Source: Acidobacteria bacterium UBA6911
GTDB lineage: Bacteria; Acidobacteriota; UBA6911
Assembly (NCBI GenBank): GCA_002451015.1
Contig: DKBB01000245.1
Span: 22,594 to 28,801 of the forward strand
Length of the DNA stretch: 6,208 bases
Reading direction: 5' to 3'
The translations under genes and the position numbers were made by a program. The notes under the pieces were generated by a model. The model searched no databases. It saw only the letters and a list, made by a program, of their open reading frames with translations, and was not told where the DNA came from. Position 1 is the first letter of the stretch; every line of letters begins with the position of its first letter. Of the stretch, positions 1-6,188 are shown piece by piece.

Positions 1-1644
1 TACTCCGGAAGTACGCGGGGGAATCTGAAAGATATTCTCGATGCCAGGGATCGCGGCGCCAGAATTGTCGCCATCAAGCCTACGATGGAGCCGGACGTGG
101 CGGTTTCCGACCTCTGGATTCCCATCCGACCGGGTACGGATGCTGCATTTGCCTTAGCCGTTCTTCACGTTGTCATTGATGAGAATCTATACGATGCTGC
201 TTTTGTGACCCGATGGACGTATGGATTTGAAAGACTGGCTGAGAACATCCGCAAATATACACCAGCGTGGGCGGAACCGATCACGGGCATTCCCGAAAAG
301 CGAATTGTCGATTTTGCACGCCTCTACGCGTCGACAAAACCCGCATGTATCGACCATGGAAACGGCCTGGAGCATGCCCCCTCTTCGAATGATGCCGTCC
401 GGGCCATTGCCATCTTGATGGCGATCAGCGGGAATCTGGATCGTCCGGGCGGTGATGTTTTTCCGACAGGCGGAGGCACGCCTTGGCCGAAAAACCCGAG
501 CCTGAAAGACAGGTATACCGCAGAGTGGGTGGACAAACTGGTCGGTCCTGAATTCCCAAAACCTTTTCAGCCCTGGATAGAAGGAACATCTTCTGCATAC
601 TACCGGATTATCGAAAGCGTTCTTACGGAAAAACCGTATCCGGTAAGGACTATAATCGCTCCCGGCACACAGCCCGCGGTCAGCACGCGCGGAACACGAA
701 ATGTCCTGAAAGCTCTGGAAAAACTCGATTTCTATGTCGTCATCGATGTGATGCAAACGGCTGATATGCAATATGCCGATATTGTGATTCCTGTAGCTAC
801 CATGTACGAAACCGATCATCCTTTCGAATTCGGCTCCAACTGGATTATGGCGCGCAGGAAAGTCATTGAGCCGCTCGGAGATTATAAATCGGATTACGAG
901 TTCTGGATCGATCTGGCCGTCAGGATGGGATATGAAGAGGATTTCTGGAACGGCGGCATCGGGGCATGCATGGATGCATTGCTCGAGCCTCTGAACCTGA
1001 CGATGGAAGAATTAAGGAGACACCCGACGGGAATAATTTTTCCGAAAAAACCCCAGGCATACGAGAAGTATGCCAAGGTGTTCGTGCACCCCAGTACCCG
1101 CTTGTCCGGCGAGCCTTATCTGCCGGAGGGGAAGGTGGCGATCTACAACACGACGTTTGAAAAACATGGATTTGAGCCGCTGCCTGTTTGGGTGGAGCCG
1201 CCTGAGAGTCCGACCGGCACTCCCGAACTCCTCAAACGATACCCGCTTGTATTTTCGGATTTCCATACTTCCAAAGTCTACAATGCCGGATGGCTCCGTA
1301 ACGTGCCCGGCCTGCGGGAGTTGCTTCCATATCCAACGCTGCAGATGCATCCCGATACAGCGGGAGAACGCGGGATCCGTAATGGTGATTGGGTGGATGT
1401 AACGTCCCCGCACGGGAGTATGAAAATTAAGGCAGAGGTTAATGGCGGGATACGCCCGGATACGGTTATGGCATTGCACGGTTGGTGGCAGGGCTGTGAG
1501 GAACTGGGTTTGCCGGGATTTCCTCTGCTTGATGGAAGCGCCAATACAAACAGCATGTACAGCGTGGATGCGCGCAAGGCCTACGATCCTCTGACGACCG
1601 CAATGTCCAGCCAGACGCTCGTCGAGGTCAGGAAAGCGGATTAG
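1..1644 (+). CDS. Molybdopterin oxidoreductase catalytic subunit (DMSO reductase superfamily), 5'-truncated by window edge
   Basis: The frame is open from base 1 to the TAG at 1642, giving 547 residues; the ATG at 85 is internal because the upstream codons already read as family sequence (GARIVAIKPTMEPDVAVSDLW). Such enzymes hold a Mo or W bis-pterin guanine dinucleotide cofactor and do two-electron or oxygen-atom chemistry. Visible landmarks are the segment IPIRPGTDAAFALAV near residues 41-55, a cofactor-binding stretch with GTQPAVSTRG near 220-230, ADIVIPVATMYETDHPF near 260-275, and the C-terminal dinucleotide-binding barrel from about residue 414, including NGDWVDVTSPHG and ALHGWWQG (about 494). 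The N-terminal iron-sulfur motif and the residue that ligates the metal lie outside the window, so export signal and substrate cannot be judged. The C-terminal HGWWQGCEELGLPG wording recalls thiosulfate reductase, phenylacetyl-CoA oxidoreductase and acetylene hydratase relatives more than formate dehydrogenase, but this is recall, not a search. Family is very sure; substrate is unknown. Confidence 0.95.
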   Translation, partial: YSGSTRGNLKDILDARDRGARIVAIKPTMEPDVAVSDLWIPIRPGTDAAFALAVLHVVIDENLYDAAFVTRWTYGFERLAENIRKYTPAWAEPITGIPEKRIVDFARLYASTKPACIDHGNGLEHAPSSNDAVRAIAILMAISGNLDRPGGDVFPTGGGTPWPKNPSLKDRYTAEWVDKLVGPEFPKPFQPWIEGTSSAYYRIIESVLTEKPYPVRTIIAPGTQPAVSTRGTRNVLKALEKLDFYVVIDVMQTADMQYADIVIPVATMYETDHPFEFGSNWIMARRKVIEPLGDYKSDYEFWIDLAVRMGYEEDFWNGGIGACMDALLEPLNLTMEELRRHPTGIIFPKKPQAYEKYAKVFVHPSTRLSGEPYLPEGKVAIYNTTFEKHGFEPLPVWVEPPESPTGTPELLKRYPLVFSDFHTSKVYNAGWLRNVPGLRELLPYPTLQMHPDTAGERGIRNGDWVDVTSPHGSMKIKAEVNGGIRPDTVMALHGWWQGCEELGLPGFPLLDGSANTNSMYSVDARKAYDPLTTAMSSQTLVEVRKAD

Positions 1645-1653
1645 GACAAAAAC

Positions 1654-2223
1654 ATGGGGAAACAATACGGATTCTACATTCGCACGGAACGATGCGTTCA
1701 ATGTCATGCCTGTGAACTGGCATGTCAATCCTGGAATGAAACTGGGCGGGAATTGCGCTGGAGGGAAGTGATGGAGGTATGGCGCGGAGAATTCCCGGAT
1801 ATTGTAAACCGGAGTCTTTCGTTTTCCTGTGCCCATTGTGAAAAGCCGGCCTGCGTGGAAGCCTGTCCGGAAGAAGCTCTTTCGAAGAGGAGTGAAGACG
1901 GTATTGTCGTCGTCGATACCGCAAAATGTGTCGGATGCAGGACCTGTGGTGGCGCCTGCCCGTTTCAAGTGCCCCGGTACGGGGAAAGCGGCACCATGCA
2001 GAAATGCGACATGTGCCTGAACAGGGTGCAAAAGGGCCGGGCCCCGGTCTGCATCGAAACGTGCCCCGGCGAGGCTTTGAAGTTCGGTGTCCTGGAAGAT
2101 CTTATCGTGGGATCCGCTGGTAATTCCGCTTTTAGGTTATCCGCGCCCACTGTGCCGTCCGTCCTGATCGCGGGGGATTGGACAAACGATTCCGTCATGA
2201 AGCTCTTTAAAAAGAGAACGTAA
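1654..2223 (+). CDS. Four-cluster [4Fe-4S] ferredoxin electron-transfer subunit (DmsB/PhsB/NrfC type)
   Basis: This 189-residue protein should relay electrons between the catalytic subunit upstream and a quinone-linked or soluble partner. It shows all sixteen cysteines expected for four cubane clusters: C14/C17/C20/C24, C59/C62/C67/C71, C92/C95/C98/C102, and C118/C121/C133/C137, the last group with the long spacer typical of the family. No signal peptide or membrane segment is seen, so any export would be by travelling with a Tat-carrying catalytic subunit. AGGA at 1643-1646, overlapping the upstream stop codon, lies 7 bases before the ATG, and the 9-base gap implies translation from the same mRNA. 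The tail after C137 is cysteine-free and ends LSAPTVPSVLIAGDWTNDS; similar L-x-x-PT-x-PS tails are recalled from other members, so it is probably normal. Length is ordinary for the family. No DmsC- or NrfD-like anchor gene follows. Confidence 0.95.
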   Translation: MGKQYGFYIRTERCVQCHACELACQSWNETGRELRWREVMEVWRGEFPDIVNRSLSFSCAHCEKPACVEACPEEALSKRSEDGIVVVDTAKCVGCRTCGGACPFQVPRYGESGTMQKCDMCLNRVQKGRAPVCIETCPGEALKFGVLEDLIVGSAGNSAFRLSAPTVPSVLIAGDWTNDSVMKLFKKRT

Positions 2224-2596
2224 AGCGCACCAACGAACGTGTCGACAATTCCGCAGCTCATCCGGTCCAAACACCCGCAATTTTTTATTTTCTTGAGTCA
2301 CGGAAAGATCTTGCATACCGAAAATTCCAACAAATAAGATCCTTGAAGTAAAGCCTTGGAGATCGTCCCGGCAAAATGGGACGAAAAAAAATAGTGATAT
2401 TTAAGTTGCACCCTAATAGGAAAATGGATCTAACTGGCGTGAACCAAGCAATATTACCGGCATTCCGGCTGAATACGGGATCGCGTGTAAGTGGAGAGGT
2501 CTATAACTGTTAGATATGCTTTGGTCATACTCGTAGGCACAGTATTTAACTTTGAATTTTCCTCAAATAGCACCGGTTCAGGCAACCTTAAGCTAT
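2224..2596. other. Intergenic stretch without a supported gene
   Basis: After the ferredoxin stop codon there are about 370 AT-richer bases with no convincing gene. A 45-codon open run begins with ATG at 2376 and ends at TAG 2511, but it has no Shine-Dalgarno sequence and no recognisable protein character. No stem followed by a T-run, as expected for an intrinsic terminator of the ferredoxin operon, was found here. The 3' part (about 2518-2596) may hold a decayed leader of the receptor remnant that follows: one frame reads ALVILVGTVF, which is signal-peptide-like, but this is weak. Confidence 0.6.
2364..2391. repeat. Short perfect hairpin followed by A8
   Basis: CGTCCC at 2364-2369 pairs with GGGACG at 2378-2383 across an 8-base loop, and eight A residues follow directly (2384-2391). 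On the + strand the tract is A rather than T. On the - strand the T-run comes before the stem, not after it. The arrangement therefore does not fit an intrinsic terminator in either direction. It could be the end of a small mobile repeat or chance. Confidence 0.4.
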
Positions 2597-2779
2597 GCAC
2601 AGCTTAACGGGACCGTCCTGGATCCCAGCGAACAGGTATCGTCGGGGCTGAGATTACCGTACGCAACACCGGCACCAACCGGGCTTTCAATACGGAATCC
2701 AATCAAACCGGTTCCTATATCGTACCGAATCTTTCCCCGCCAGTATGAATTGTCTGTTTCTTATTCAGGCTTTGCCGAG
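2597..2779 (+). pseudogene. Remnant of an Oar/TonB-receptor-type carboxypeptidase-regulatory-like domain with two frameshifts
   Basis: Three consecutive pieces in two frames join into one recognisable domain start of about 60 residues. Bases 2597-2629 read AQLNGTVLDPS. From 2635 to about 2739 a different frame reads GIVGAEITVRNTGTNRAFN, then TESNQTGSYIVPNLSP. From 2741 the first frame resumes with QYELSVSYSGFAE. This is the pattern of the N-terminal beta-sandwich found in Oar-like TonB-dependent receptors (A-Q-x-x-G-x-V-x-D-P-S-G ... Y-x-x-P-N-L-x-P-G-x-Y-E-L), recalled from the family. It implies a one-base loss near 2630 and a two-base loss (or one-base gain) near 2739, which together restore frame. 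After 2779 the similarity ends, and the plug and barrel (normally several hundred residues more) are missing. An unbroken frame from ATG 2552 to TGA 2888 spans it, but that frame makes sense only at its two outer pieces. No Shine-Dalgarno sequence is evident. This is a dead fragment unless the shifts are sequencing errors. Confidence 0.75.
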
Positions 2780-2857
2780 AGCGGCTCTAGCCCGCATCTC
2801 TCACAGGATTCCGGTCGCTTCGCTTATACCAGGCGGCGCAGGTGGCGTGGATACAAG

Positions 2858-2918
2858 GCGCACAACGGAGGGCCCCGCAGTCATACTTGACAGTATGGCG
2901 AGGAACCCGAGGTGAGCG
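2858..2918. repeat. Imperfect 61-base palindrome, probable dispersed intergenic repeat
   Basis: The centre is CATACT (2882-2887), loop TGAC, AGTATG (2892-2897). Outside it the arms keep pairing with small bulges: CGC next to the core on one side and GCG on the other, then GGG/CCC and GCGCAC/GAGCG at the outer ends. The layout resembles the GC-rich palindromes I recall between genes in deltaproteobacteria, in which a fixed outer part surrounds a variable self-complementary core. No T-run follows it, so a terminator is less likely. It lies immediately 3' of the decayed receptor fragment. Confidence 0.55.
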
Positions 2919-2920
2919 TG

Positions 2921-2947
2921 CCCAATTTATACCTTGAATTTATTGGG
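2921..2947. repeat. Small inverted repeat CCCAAT/ATTGGG
   Basis: CCCAAT at 2921-2926 and ATTGGG at 2942-2947 are perfect inverted copies separated by 15 AT-rich bases that pair partly. It abuts the larger palindrome on its 3' side and lies about 115 bases past the AOR stop codon on the - strand. It could be an extension of the same repeat element or a weak 3'-end structure of the AOR transcript. No T-run is adjacent in the transcribed direction. Confidence 0.35.
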
Positions 2948-3061
2948 TACGCAGTAGACATGCCCAAATCCGTCGCCGCAGTAGAAACAGGGAGTAATTT
3001 TGTCTATTGAATCTCTCCTCGAATTGCCTTTGCTTTACCTTCAATAAACTTTCGTAGCCTG

Positions 3062-4948
3062 TTATGGGGACAAATCCCCGATCAGAGGCTCTAAGCCAAG
3101 ATCCTGAACAGTCTCTTTGAACGGTATCCCGGTCTTGGCATCCCATCCCATTGCTGAGAAATAGCCTTCCCTCAATGCCTGAAAGTCGATTTTAGGCAGC
3201 GTATCCTCGCCCGATTTGAGGGGTTCGTTTTTTATTCTGTCGGGCAGGTCGATAGAATCGGGAGCCAATCCTTCACGGGCGTTGAATGCCTGCCTCAGGG
3301 TTAAAACTCTTCTCCCTGCCTTCAGGGCTTCCTCCCATCCGAAGTCCCATCCGGTAACCCGGGCGATCAGTTCGGCCAGGTCCGGCGGAGGGGTATTGAC
3401 CGTATACAGGGCGCACATTCCGGAACTGTCCAGCAACTGGTGATAGGCCGCGCCTATGGCGTACATCGGTCCCTTTTTGTCAAAATCCTCGAAAGGATTC
3501 ATCTTGGGCACCTTCAGCGCAGGATCGCTTCCAATAGGCGCGCCGTTTTCCAGCATGCCCGTGATCTGGCTGTTCATATGGTGGCCGGGATTGGCGTCGG
3601 CTATGAAGGCAGTGCCCCCGGCGGGGCTCATGCGCGGATCGTGGAAGGCTATCCCTTTGCCTCTGATTGCCATGGCATATTTCCCGGCCCCCTTCCCGAT
3701 TCGTTCGGCCGCTTTGGATGGCCCGTCCGCCAGAACGGCTCCAAAGCCTTCCCGTTTTGCGATCTTCCCGGTCAGCGCCACGACTGCGTCCGCGTTTCCC
3801 CAGGTAAGTTCGAGCCCGCCGGTATCTTCCCGGGTTATGAGAGAATTCTCGTAGCACTCCATTGCAAAAGCAATCGTGGCTCCGGTCGAAATGGTATCGA
3901 TGGCATACCGGTTGCAGATATCGTTCGCCTTGATGACGGATTCCAGATTGTCATTCATTAAAAGACTGCCCAGGGCTGCCAGAGATTCATATTCGGGTCT
4001 GTGCATTTCACCCCGGATGGCGAACGGTCCCTCGTTCTGTTCGATAATAGCGCCGCATCGAATAGGACATGCGTGGCAGGCATAGGCGCTTATCTTGTAT
4101 TTATCCATGTTGCCGCTGTCGAGATTGGCTGCTGTCGGCATGGAATCCAGGCCGCTTGTTCGCCAATTCTTAACAGGCGAGTCGCTTATGGAGACCAGGA
4201 AGCTCAGGGCCCCGCCGGTACCGGCGGCAGTCAAACCTTGAGCGAACTCGCTCGCTTTGATGACGGAACGGTATTGCGCTTCGGCTTCCTTGAGTTTTTG
4301 CCGGTTGGCGATAGAGATTTTCTTTACGCCTCCCTTGACGGCAACCGCCTTGAGCCGCTTGGAACCCATGACGGCCCCGACTCCGCCGCGGGCTGCGACC
4401 CTGCCTTTTTCGTTGACGATTCCGGCGAGCAGGGATTTTGCTTCACCCGAAGGACCGATTGTTGCAACCTTGACCTTCGGATCGCCGGTTTTCTCCCGAA
4501 TCCAGTCATCGGTTTCATAGGTATCTTTGCCCCAGCACCCGGAGGCGTCCTTTAATATCGCACGACCGTCTTTAACCAGCAGATATACCGGCTTAGGGGA
4601 GATGCCCTTGAAGAAGATTCCATCGAAACCCGCGGTCTTCAGTTCCGGTCCGAAAGTGCCGCCCCCGTTGGATTCGCACCATGCGCCTGTAAGAGGAGAT
4701 TTTGTGACGACGCCGTATCTACCGCTTCCTGGGACGGAGGTTCCCGTGAGTACGCCCGCCACGAATCCCAGCATGTTATCCGGACCGAGGGGATCGGCTC
4801 CGGGCGGCATTCGTTCGTACAGCATGCGGATGCCCAGCCCATATCCACCAATGAATTCCCGATATGTTTTTTCCGGCAAAACGGTTTCTTCGATGGAACC
4901 TACAGATAAATCAACGATAAGGATTTTCCCTGCATACCCGCCAAACAT
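3062..4948 (-). CDS. Aldehyde:ferredoxin oxidoreductase (AOR) family tungsten-pterin enzyme
   Basis: This complete 628-residue protein matches the usual AOR length of about 600-650. The family oxidises aldehydes to carboxylates, or runs the reverse, with ferredoxin as electron partner, in the cytoplasm. The N-terminal AOR domain (about 1-210) starts with the typical MFGGYAGKILIVDLS and ends with GGVGAVMGSKRLKAVAV (188-204). The [4Fe-4S] ligands are C291, C294 and C298 (ACHACPIRCG) plus C512 (SSGMCALY). EYE at 319-321 and HDPRMSP at 436-442 are the conserved active-site and pterin-binding segments; HH at 456-457 follows. No signal peptide is seen. The start is supported by a strong Shine-Dalgarno sequence. 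Presence of HDPR argues against the benzoyl-CoA reductase BamB branch as I recall it, but true aldehyde range cannot be read from sequence. It stands alone: no ferredoxin, MoaD/ThiS or MoeA gene adjoins it in the window, and it converges on the ferredoxin-subunit gene across about 840 bases. Confidence 0.95.
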   Translation of the reverse strand: MFGGYAGKILIVDLSVGSIEETVLPEKTYREFIGGYGLGIRMLYERMPPGADPLGPDNMLGFVAGVLTGTSVPGSGRYGVVTKSPLTGAWCESNGGGTFGPELKTAGFDGIFFKGISPKPVYLLVKDGRAILKDASGCWGKDTYETDDWIREKTGDPKVKVATIGPSGEAKSLLAGIVNEKGRVAARGGVGAVMGSKRLKAVAVKGGVKKISIANRQKLKEAEAQYRSVIKASEFAQGLTAAGTGGALSFLVSISDSPVKNWRTSGLDSMPTAANLDSGNMDKYKISAYACHACPIRCGAIIEQNEGPFAIRGEMHRPEYESLAALGSLLMNDNLESVIKANDICNRYAIDTISTGATIAFAMECYENSLITREDTGGLELTWGNADAVVALTGKIAKREGFGAVLADGPSKAAERIGKGAGKYAMAIRGKGIAFHDPRMSPAGGTAFIADANPGHHMNSQITGMLENGAPIGSDPALKVPKMNPFEDFDKKGPMYAIGAAYHQLLDSSGMCALYTVNTPPPDLAELIARVTGWDFGWEEALKAGRRVLTLRQAFNAREGLAPDSIDLPDRIKNEPLKSGEDTLPKIDFQALREGYFSAMGWDAKTGIPFKETVQDLGLEPLIGDLSP

Positions 4949-4951
4949 AAG

Positions 4952-4959
4952 CCCTCCCC
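4952..4959 (-). promoter_or_regulatory. Ribosome binding site of the AOR gene
   Basis: On the - strand GGGGAGGG lies 3 bases before the ATG whose first base is 4948. The spacing is short, but the match to the anti-Shine-Dalgarno sequence is strong. Together with the family-typical N terminus it fixes this start. Confidence 0.75.
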
Positions 4960-5019
4960 AGCTATGGAATCAGCTTCGTTGACCTGCATTAAAATATGTA
5001 ATTGCTCCGATTCTACTTT

Positions 5020-5122
5020 AAAAAATGGTGACAGGCTAGAATTTCCCTTTTTTATAAAACCTATTCTGTTTTTGTGTGAGGATGGTTTTAAAGAGTGAAA
5101 TTCTAGCCTGTCACCATTTTTT
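5020..5122. repeat. Perfect 25-bp inverted repeat with A6/T6 ends, 53-base spacer
   Basis: Bases 5020-5044 (A6, then TGGTGACAGGCTAG and AATTT) are the exact reverse complement of 5098-5122. The pairing continues imperfectly inside (AAAACC against GGTTTT) and, with a bulge, outside (AAGTA-type flanks), so most of about 5005-5135 can fold into one hairpin. On both strands the stem is followed by six T residues, the shape of a bidirectional intrinsic terminator, yet it sits between two divergently transcribed genes. The GGTGACAGGC core is one I recall from REP-like intergenic repeats spread by RAYT (Y1-type) transposases; no transposase is in the window. Either reading leaves the two gene promoters outside the hairpin, in 4960-5019 for AOR and 5123-5160 for the lipoprotein. 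Confidence 0.9.
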
Positions 5123-5143
5123 CGAAGTATGATGTTTCCCAAA

Positions 5144-5157
5144 CGTATTAATATACG
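5144..5157. promoter_or_regulatory. 14-base dyad CGTAT-TAAT-ATACG, possible operator or promoter element
   Basis: A perfect 5-bp inverted repeat with a 4-base AT centre lies 20 bases before the lipoprotein start codon, between the large inverted repeat and the Shine-Dalgarno sequence. TATTAATATA could serve as a -10 region, but no good -35 partner was found, and the distance to the start codon would give a very short leader. It may instead be a binding site for a dimeric regulator. Function is a guess. Confidence 0.35.
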
Positions 5158-5164
5158 CACTTAT

Positions 5165-5170
5165 GGAGGG
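5165..5170 (+). promoter_or_regulatory. Ribosome binding site that sets the lipoprotein start
   Basis: GGAGGG begins within an in-frame ATG at 5163 and lies 7 bases before the next in-frame ATG at 5178. A start at 5163 would have no Shine-Dalgarno sequence of its own and would add five residues (MEGRV) ahead of the signal peptide, so 5178 is preferred. Confidence 0.75.
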
Positions 5171-5177
5171 AAGGGTT

Positions 5178-6137
5178 ATGAAACGGGAATGCTCCGCTAT
5201 CGCGCTACTTTTATTCATCCTCGCTTGTACAGCCTGTACAACGGGTAACGATTCCACTGTCGAGCTTGACGCACCCGATCCCTGTGACAGGGCGTGCCTG
5301 GAAGGTTTTGTCGACCTTTACCTGGAAGCCCTGCTTGCACACGATGCTTCAAAACTGCCTGTGACTCCGAACGCAAAGTATACAGAGAACGGTCAGGCAT
5401 TGGAGATGAATGACGGCATGTGGCAGGTTGCCACCGCTATCGGTGATAAAAGACTATATTTTGCAGATCCGCAGTCCGGACAGGTCGGCTTTCGTGGGAT
5501 TGTGGAAGAAAACGGCCACAAGCAGATCATCATGACCCGGATCAAGGTTGAAAATAAAAACATCAGCGAAATTGAAGCCATTGTCTGCCGCACGGGCGCG
5601 GCTCTTCACAATCCCGACGGACTGGTCGATCATCCCATATTCGCCGAGGCACTGGCAGCAGACGATAGGCCGTCCAGGGAAGAACTGGTTAATATCGCAA
5701 ATTCCTATTTCGAAGGGCTGGAACAGAACAGGGGGGATATTACGCCGTTTGATCCCGGCTGCACGCGAATGGAAAACGGTACGATTACGGCCAATAATCC
5801 CGGCTCCGACTTTATGAACAGCCATCTGACCTGCGGGGAGCAGTTCAATATTCACGGATTCGCCGCGGTCATTACCAAGGTCCGCGAACGACGGTTTCCG
5901 ATTGTGGATGAAGAAAGGGGCCTTGTTTATGCGATACTTTTTTTCGACCATGCGGGTCTTCCCGAAGTTGTATTGGACGATGGATCGGTCCGGAAAATCA
6001 GTGGATTCGGAGATGCTCCGTTTTGTTTCATGATCGGCGAATTGTTTAAAATTAAAAACAGAGTCATTACACGGGTGGAAGCCGTGCTGTTCGAGGTTCC
6101 TTACGGCATGCCTTCCGGTTGGGTGACGGCTGATTAA
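5178..6137 (+). CDS. Predicted lipoprotein with two related NTF2/SnoaL-like halves, function unknown
   Basis: From ATG 5178 the protein has 319 residues. It opens with a lipoprotein signal peptide: K2/R3, hydrophobic AIALLLFILA, and Cys17 in ILAC as the likely lipidated residue (Cys20 is the alternative). A polar linker leads to half one (about 36-138), with CDRACLEGFVDLYLEALLAHD, YTENGQ (68-73) and ISEIEAIVCR (129-138). Half two (about 168-306) repeats the plan: ELVNIANSYFEGLEQNRG, RMENGT (197-202) and ITRVEAVLFE (297-306), with an extra segment carrying RRFPIVDEERGLVYAILFFDHAG. The helix-then-sheet pattern suggests an NTF2/SnoaL-like fold in tandem. The wording matches a widespread uncharacterised family I recall as DUF8021, also found in fungi. 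The protein should sit on the outer face of the inner membrane or in the outer membrane. No catalytic role can be assigned. It is divergent from the AOR gene and may be followed by another gene at 6189. Confidence 0.85.
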   Translation: MKRECSAIALLLFILACTACTTGNDSTVELDAPDPCDRACLEGFVDLYLEALLAHDASKLPVTPNAKYTENGQALEMNDGMWQVATAIGDKRLYFADPQSGQVGFRGIVEENGHKQIIMTRIKVENKNISEIEAIVCRTGAALHNPDGLVDHPIFAEALAADDRPSREELVNIANSYFEGLEQNRGDITPFDPGCTRMENGTITANNPGSDFMNSHLTCGEQFNIHGFAAVITKVRERRFPIVDEERGLVYAILFFDHAGLPEVVLDDGSVRKISGFGDAPFCFMIGELFKIKNRVITRVEAVLFEVPYGMPSGWVTAD

Positions 6138-6188
6138 ACGGCTAAGCTGCATCCTGTGCATCTAACGTTTCAGAGTCCGGAGGTCGGT

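Noticed and set aside
1693..1710. CxxCH-like heme-binding motif (CVQCH) in the ferredoxin subunit.
   Set aside because: The histidine is a chance residue inside the CxxCxxCxxxC cluster motif; the protein has no signal peptide and no other heme features.
1012..2031. A 339-codon open frame on the - strand across the molybdopterin enzyme and ferredoxin genes.
   Set aside because: It lies opposite two genes with unmistakable family motifs and its translation shows no domain character; a coding shadow.
2086..2223. Possible fusion of the ferredoxin to a flavoprotein tail, because VLIAGDWT resembles the C-terminal motif of some FAD-dependent desaturases.
   Set aside because: The stretch is too short for any flavin domain, and tails of the form L-x-x-PT-x-PS are recalled from other DmsB-like ferredoxins.
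2376..2513. A 45-codon + strand frame starting MGRKKIVIFKLHPN.
   Set aside because: There is no ribosome binding site, the start codon lies in the loop and stem of a hairpin, and the sequence is not recognisable.
3066..3079. GGGGA-CAAA-TCCCC hairpin at the AOR stop codon as a terminator.
   Set aside because: The 5-bp stem lies inside the coding end and no T-run follows it on the - strand.
2940..3146. A 68-codon - strand frame overlapping the AOR 3' end.
   Set aside because: It is out of frame with the AOR C terminus, shows no motif, and lacks a convincing start.
4900..5160. An 86-codon - strand frame upstream of and overlapping the AOR gene.
   Set aside because: It is mostly the translated inverted repeat, overlaps the AOR N terminus, and has no recognisable character.
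4949..5162. Molybdenum/tungsten cofactor riboswitch ahead of the AOR gene.
   Set aside because: The leader is occupied by the simple long inverted repeat; none of the multi-stem consensus expected for a Moco-type element could be recognised.
5454..6161. A 235-codon open frame on the - strand opposite the lipoprotein gene.
   Set aside because: The + strand has a signal peptide, a Shine-Dalgarno sequence and family-like motifs; the antisense frame has none.
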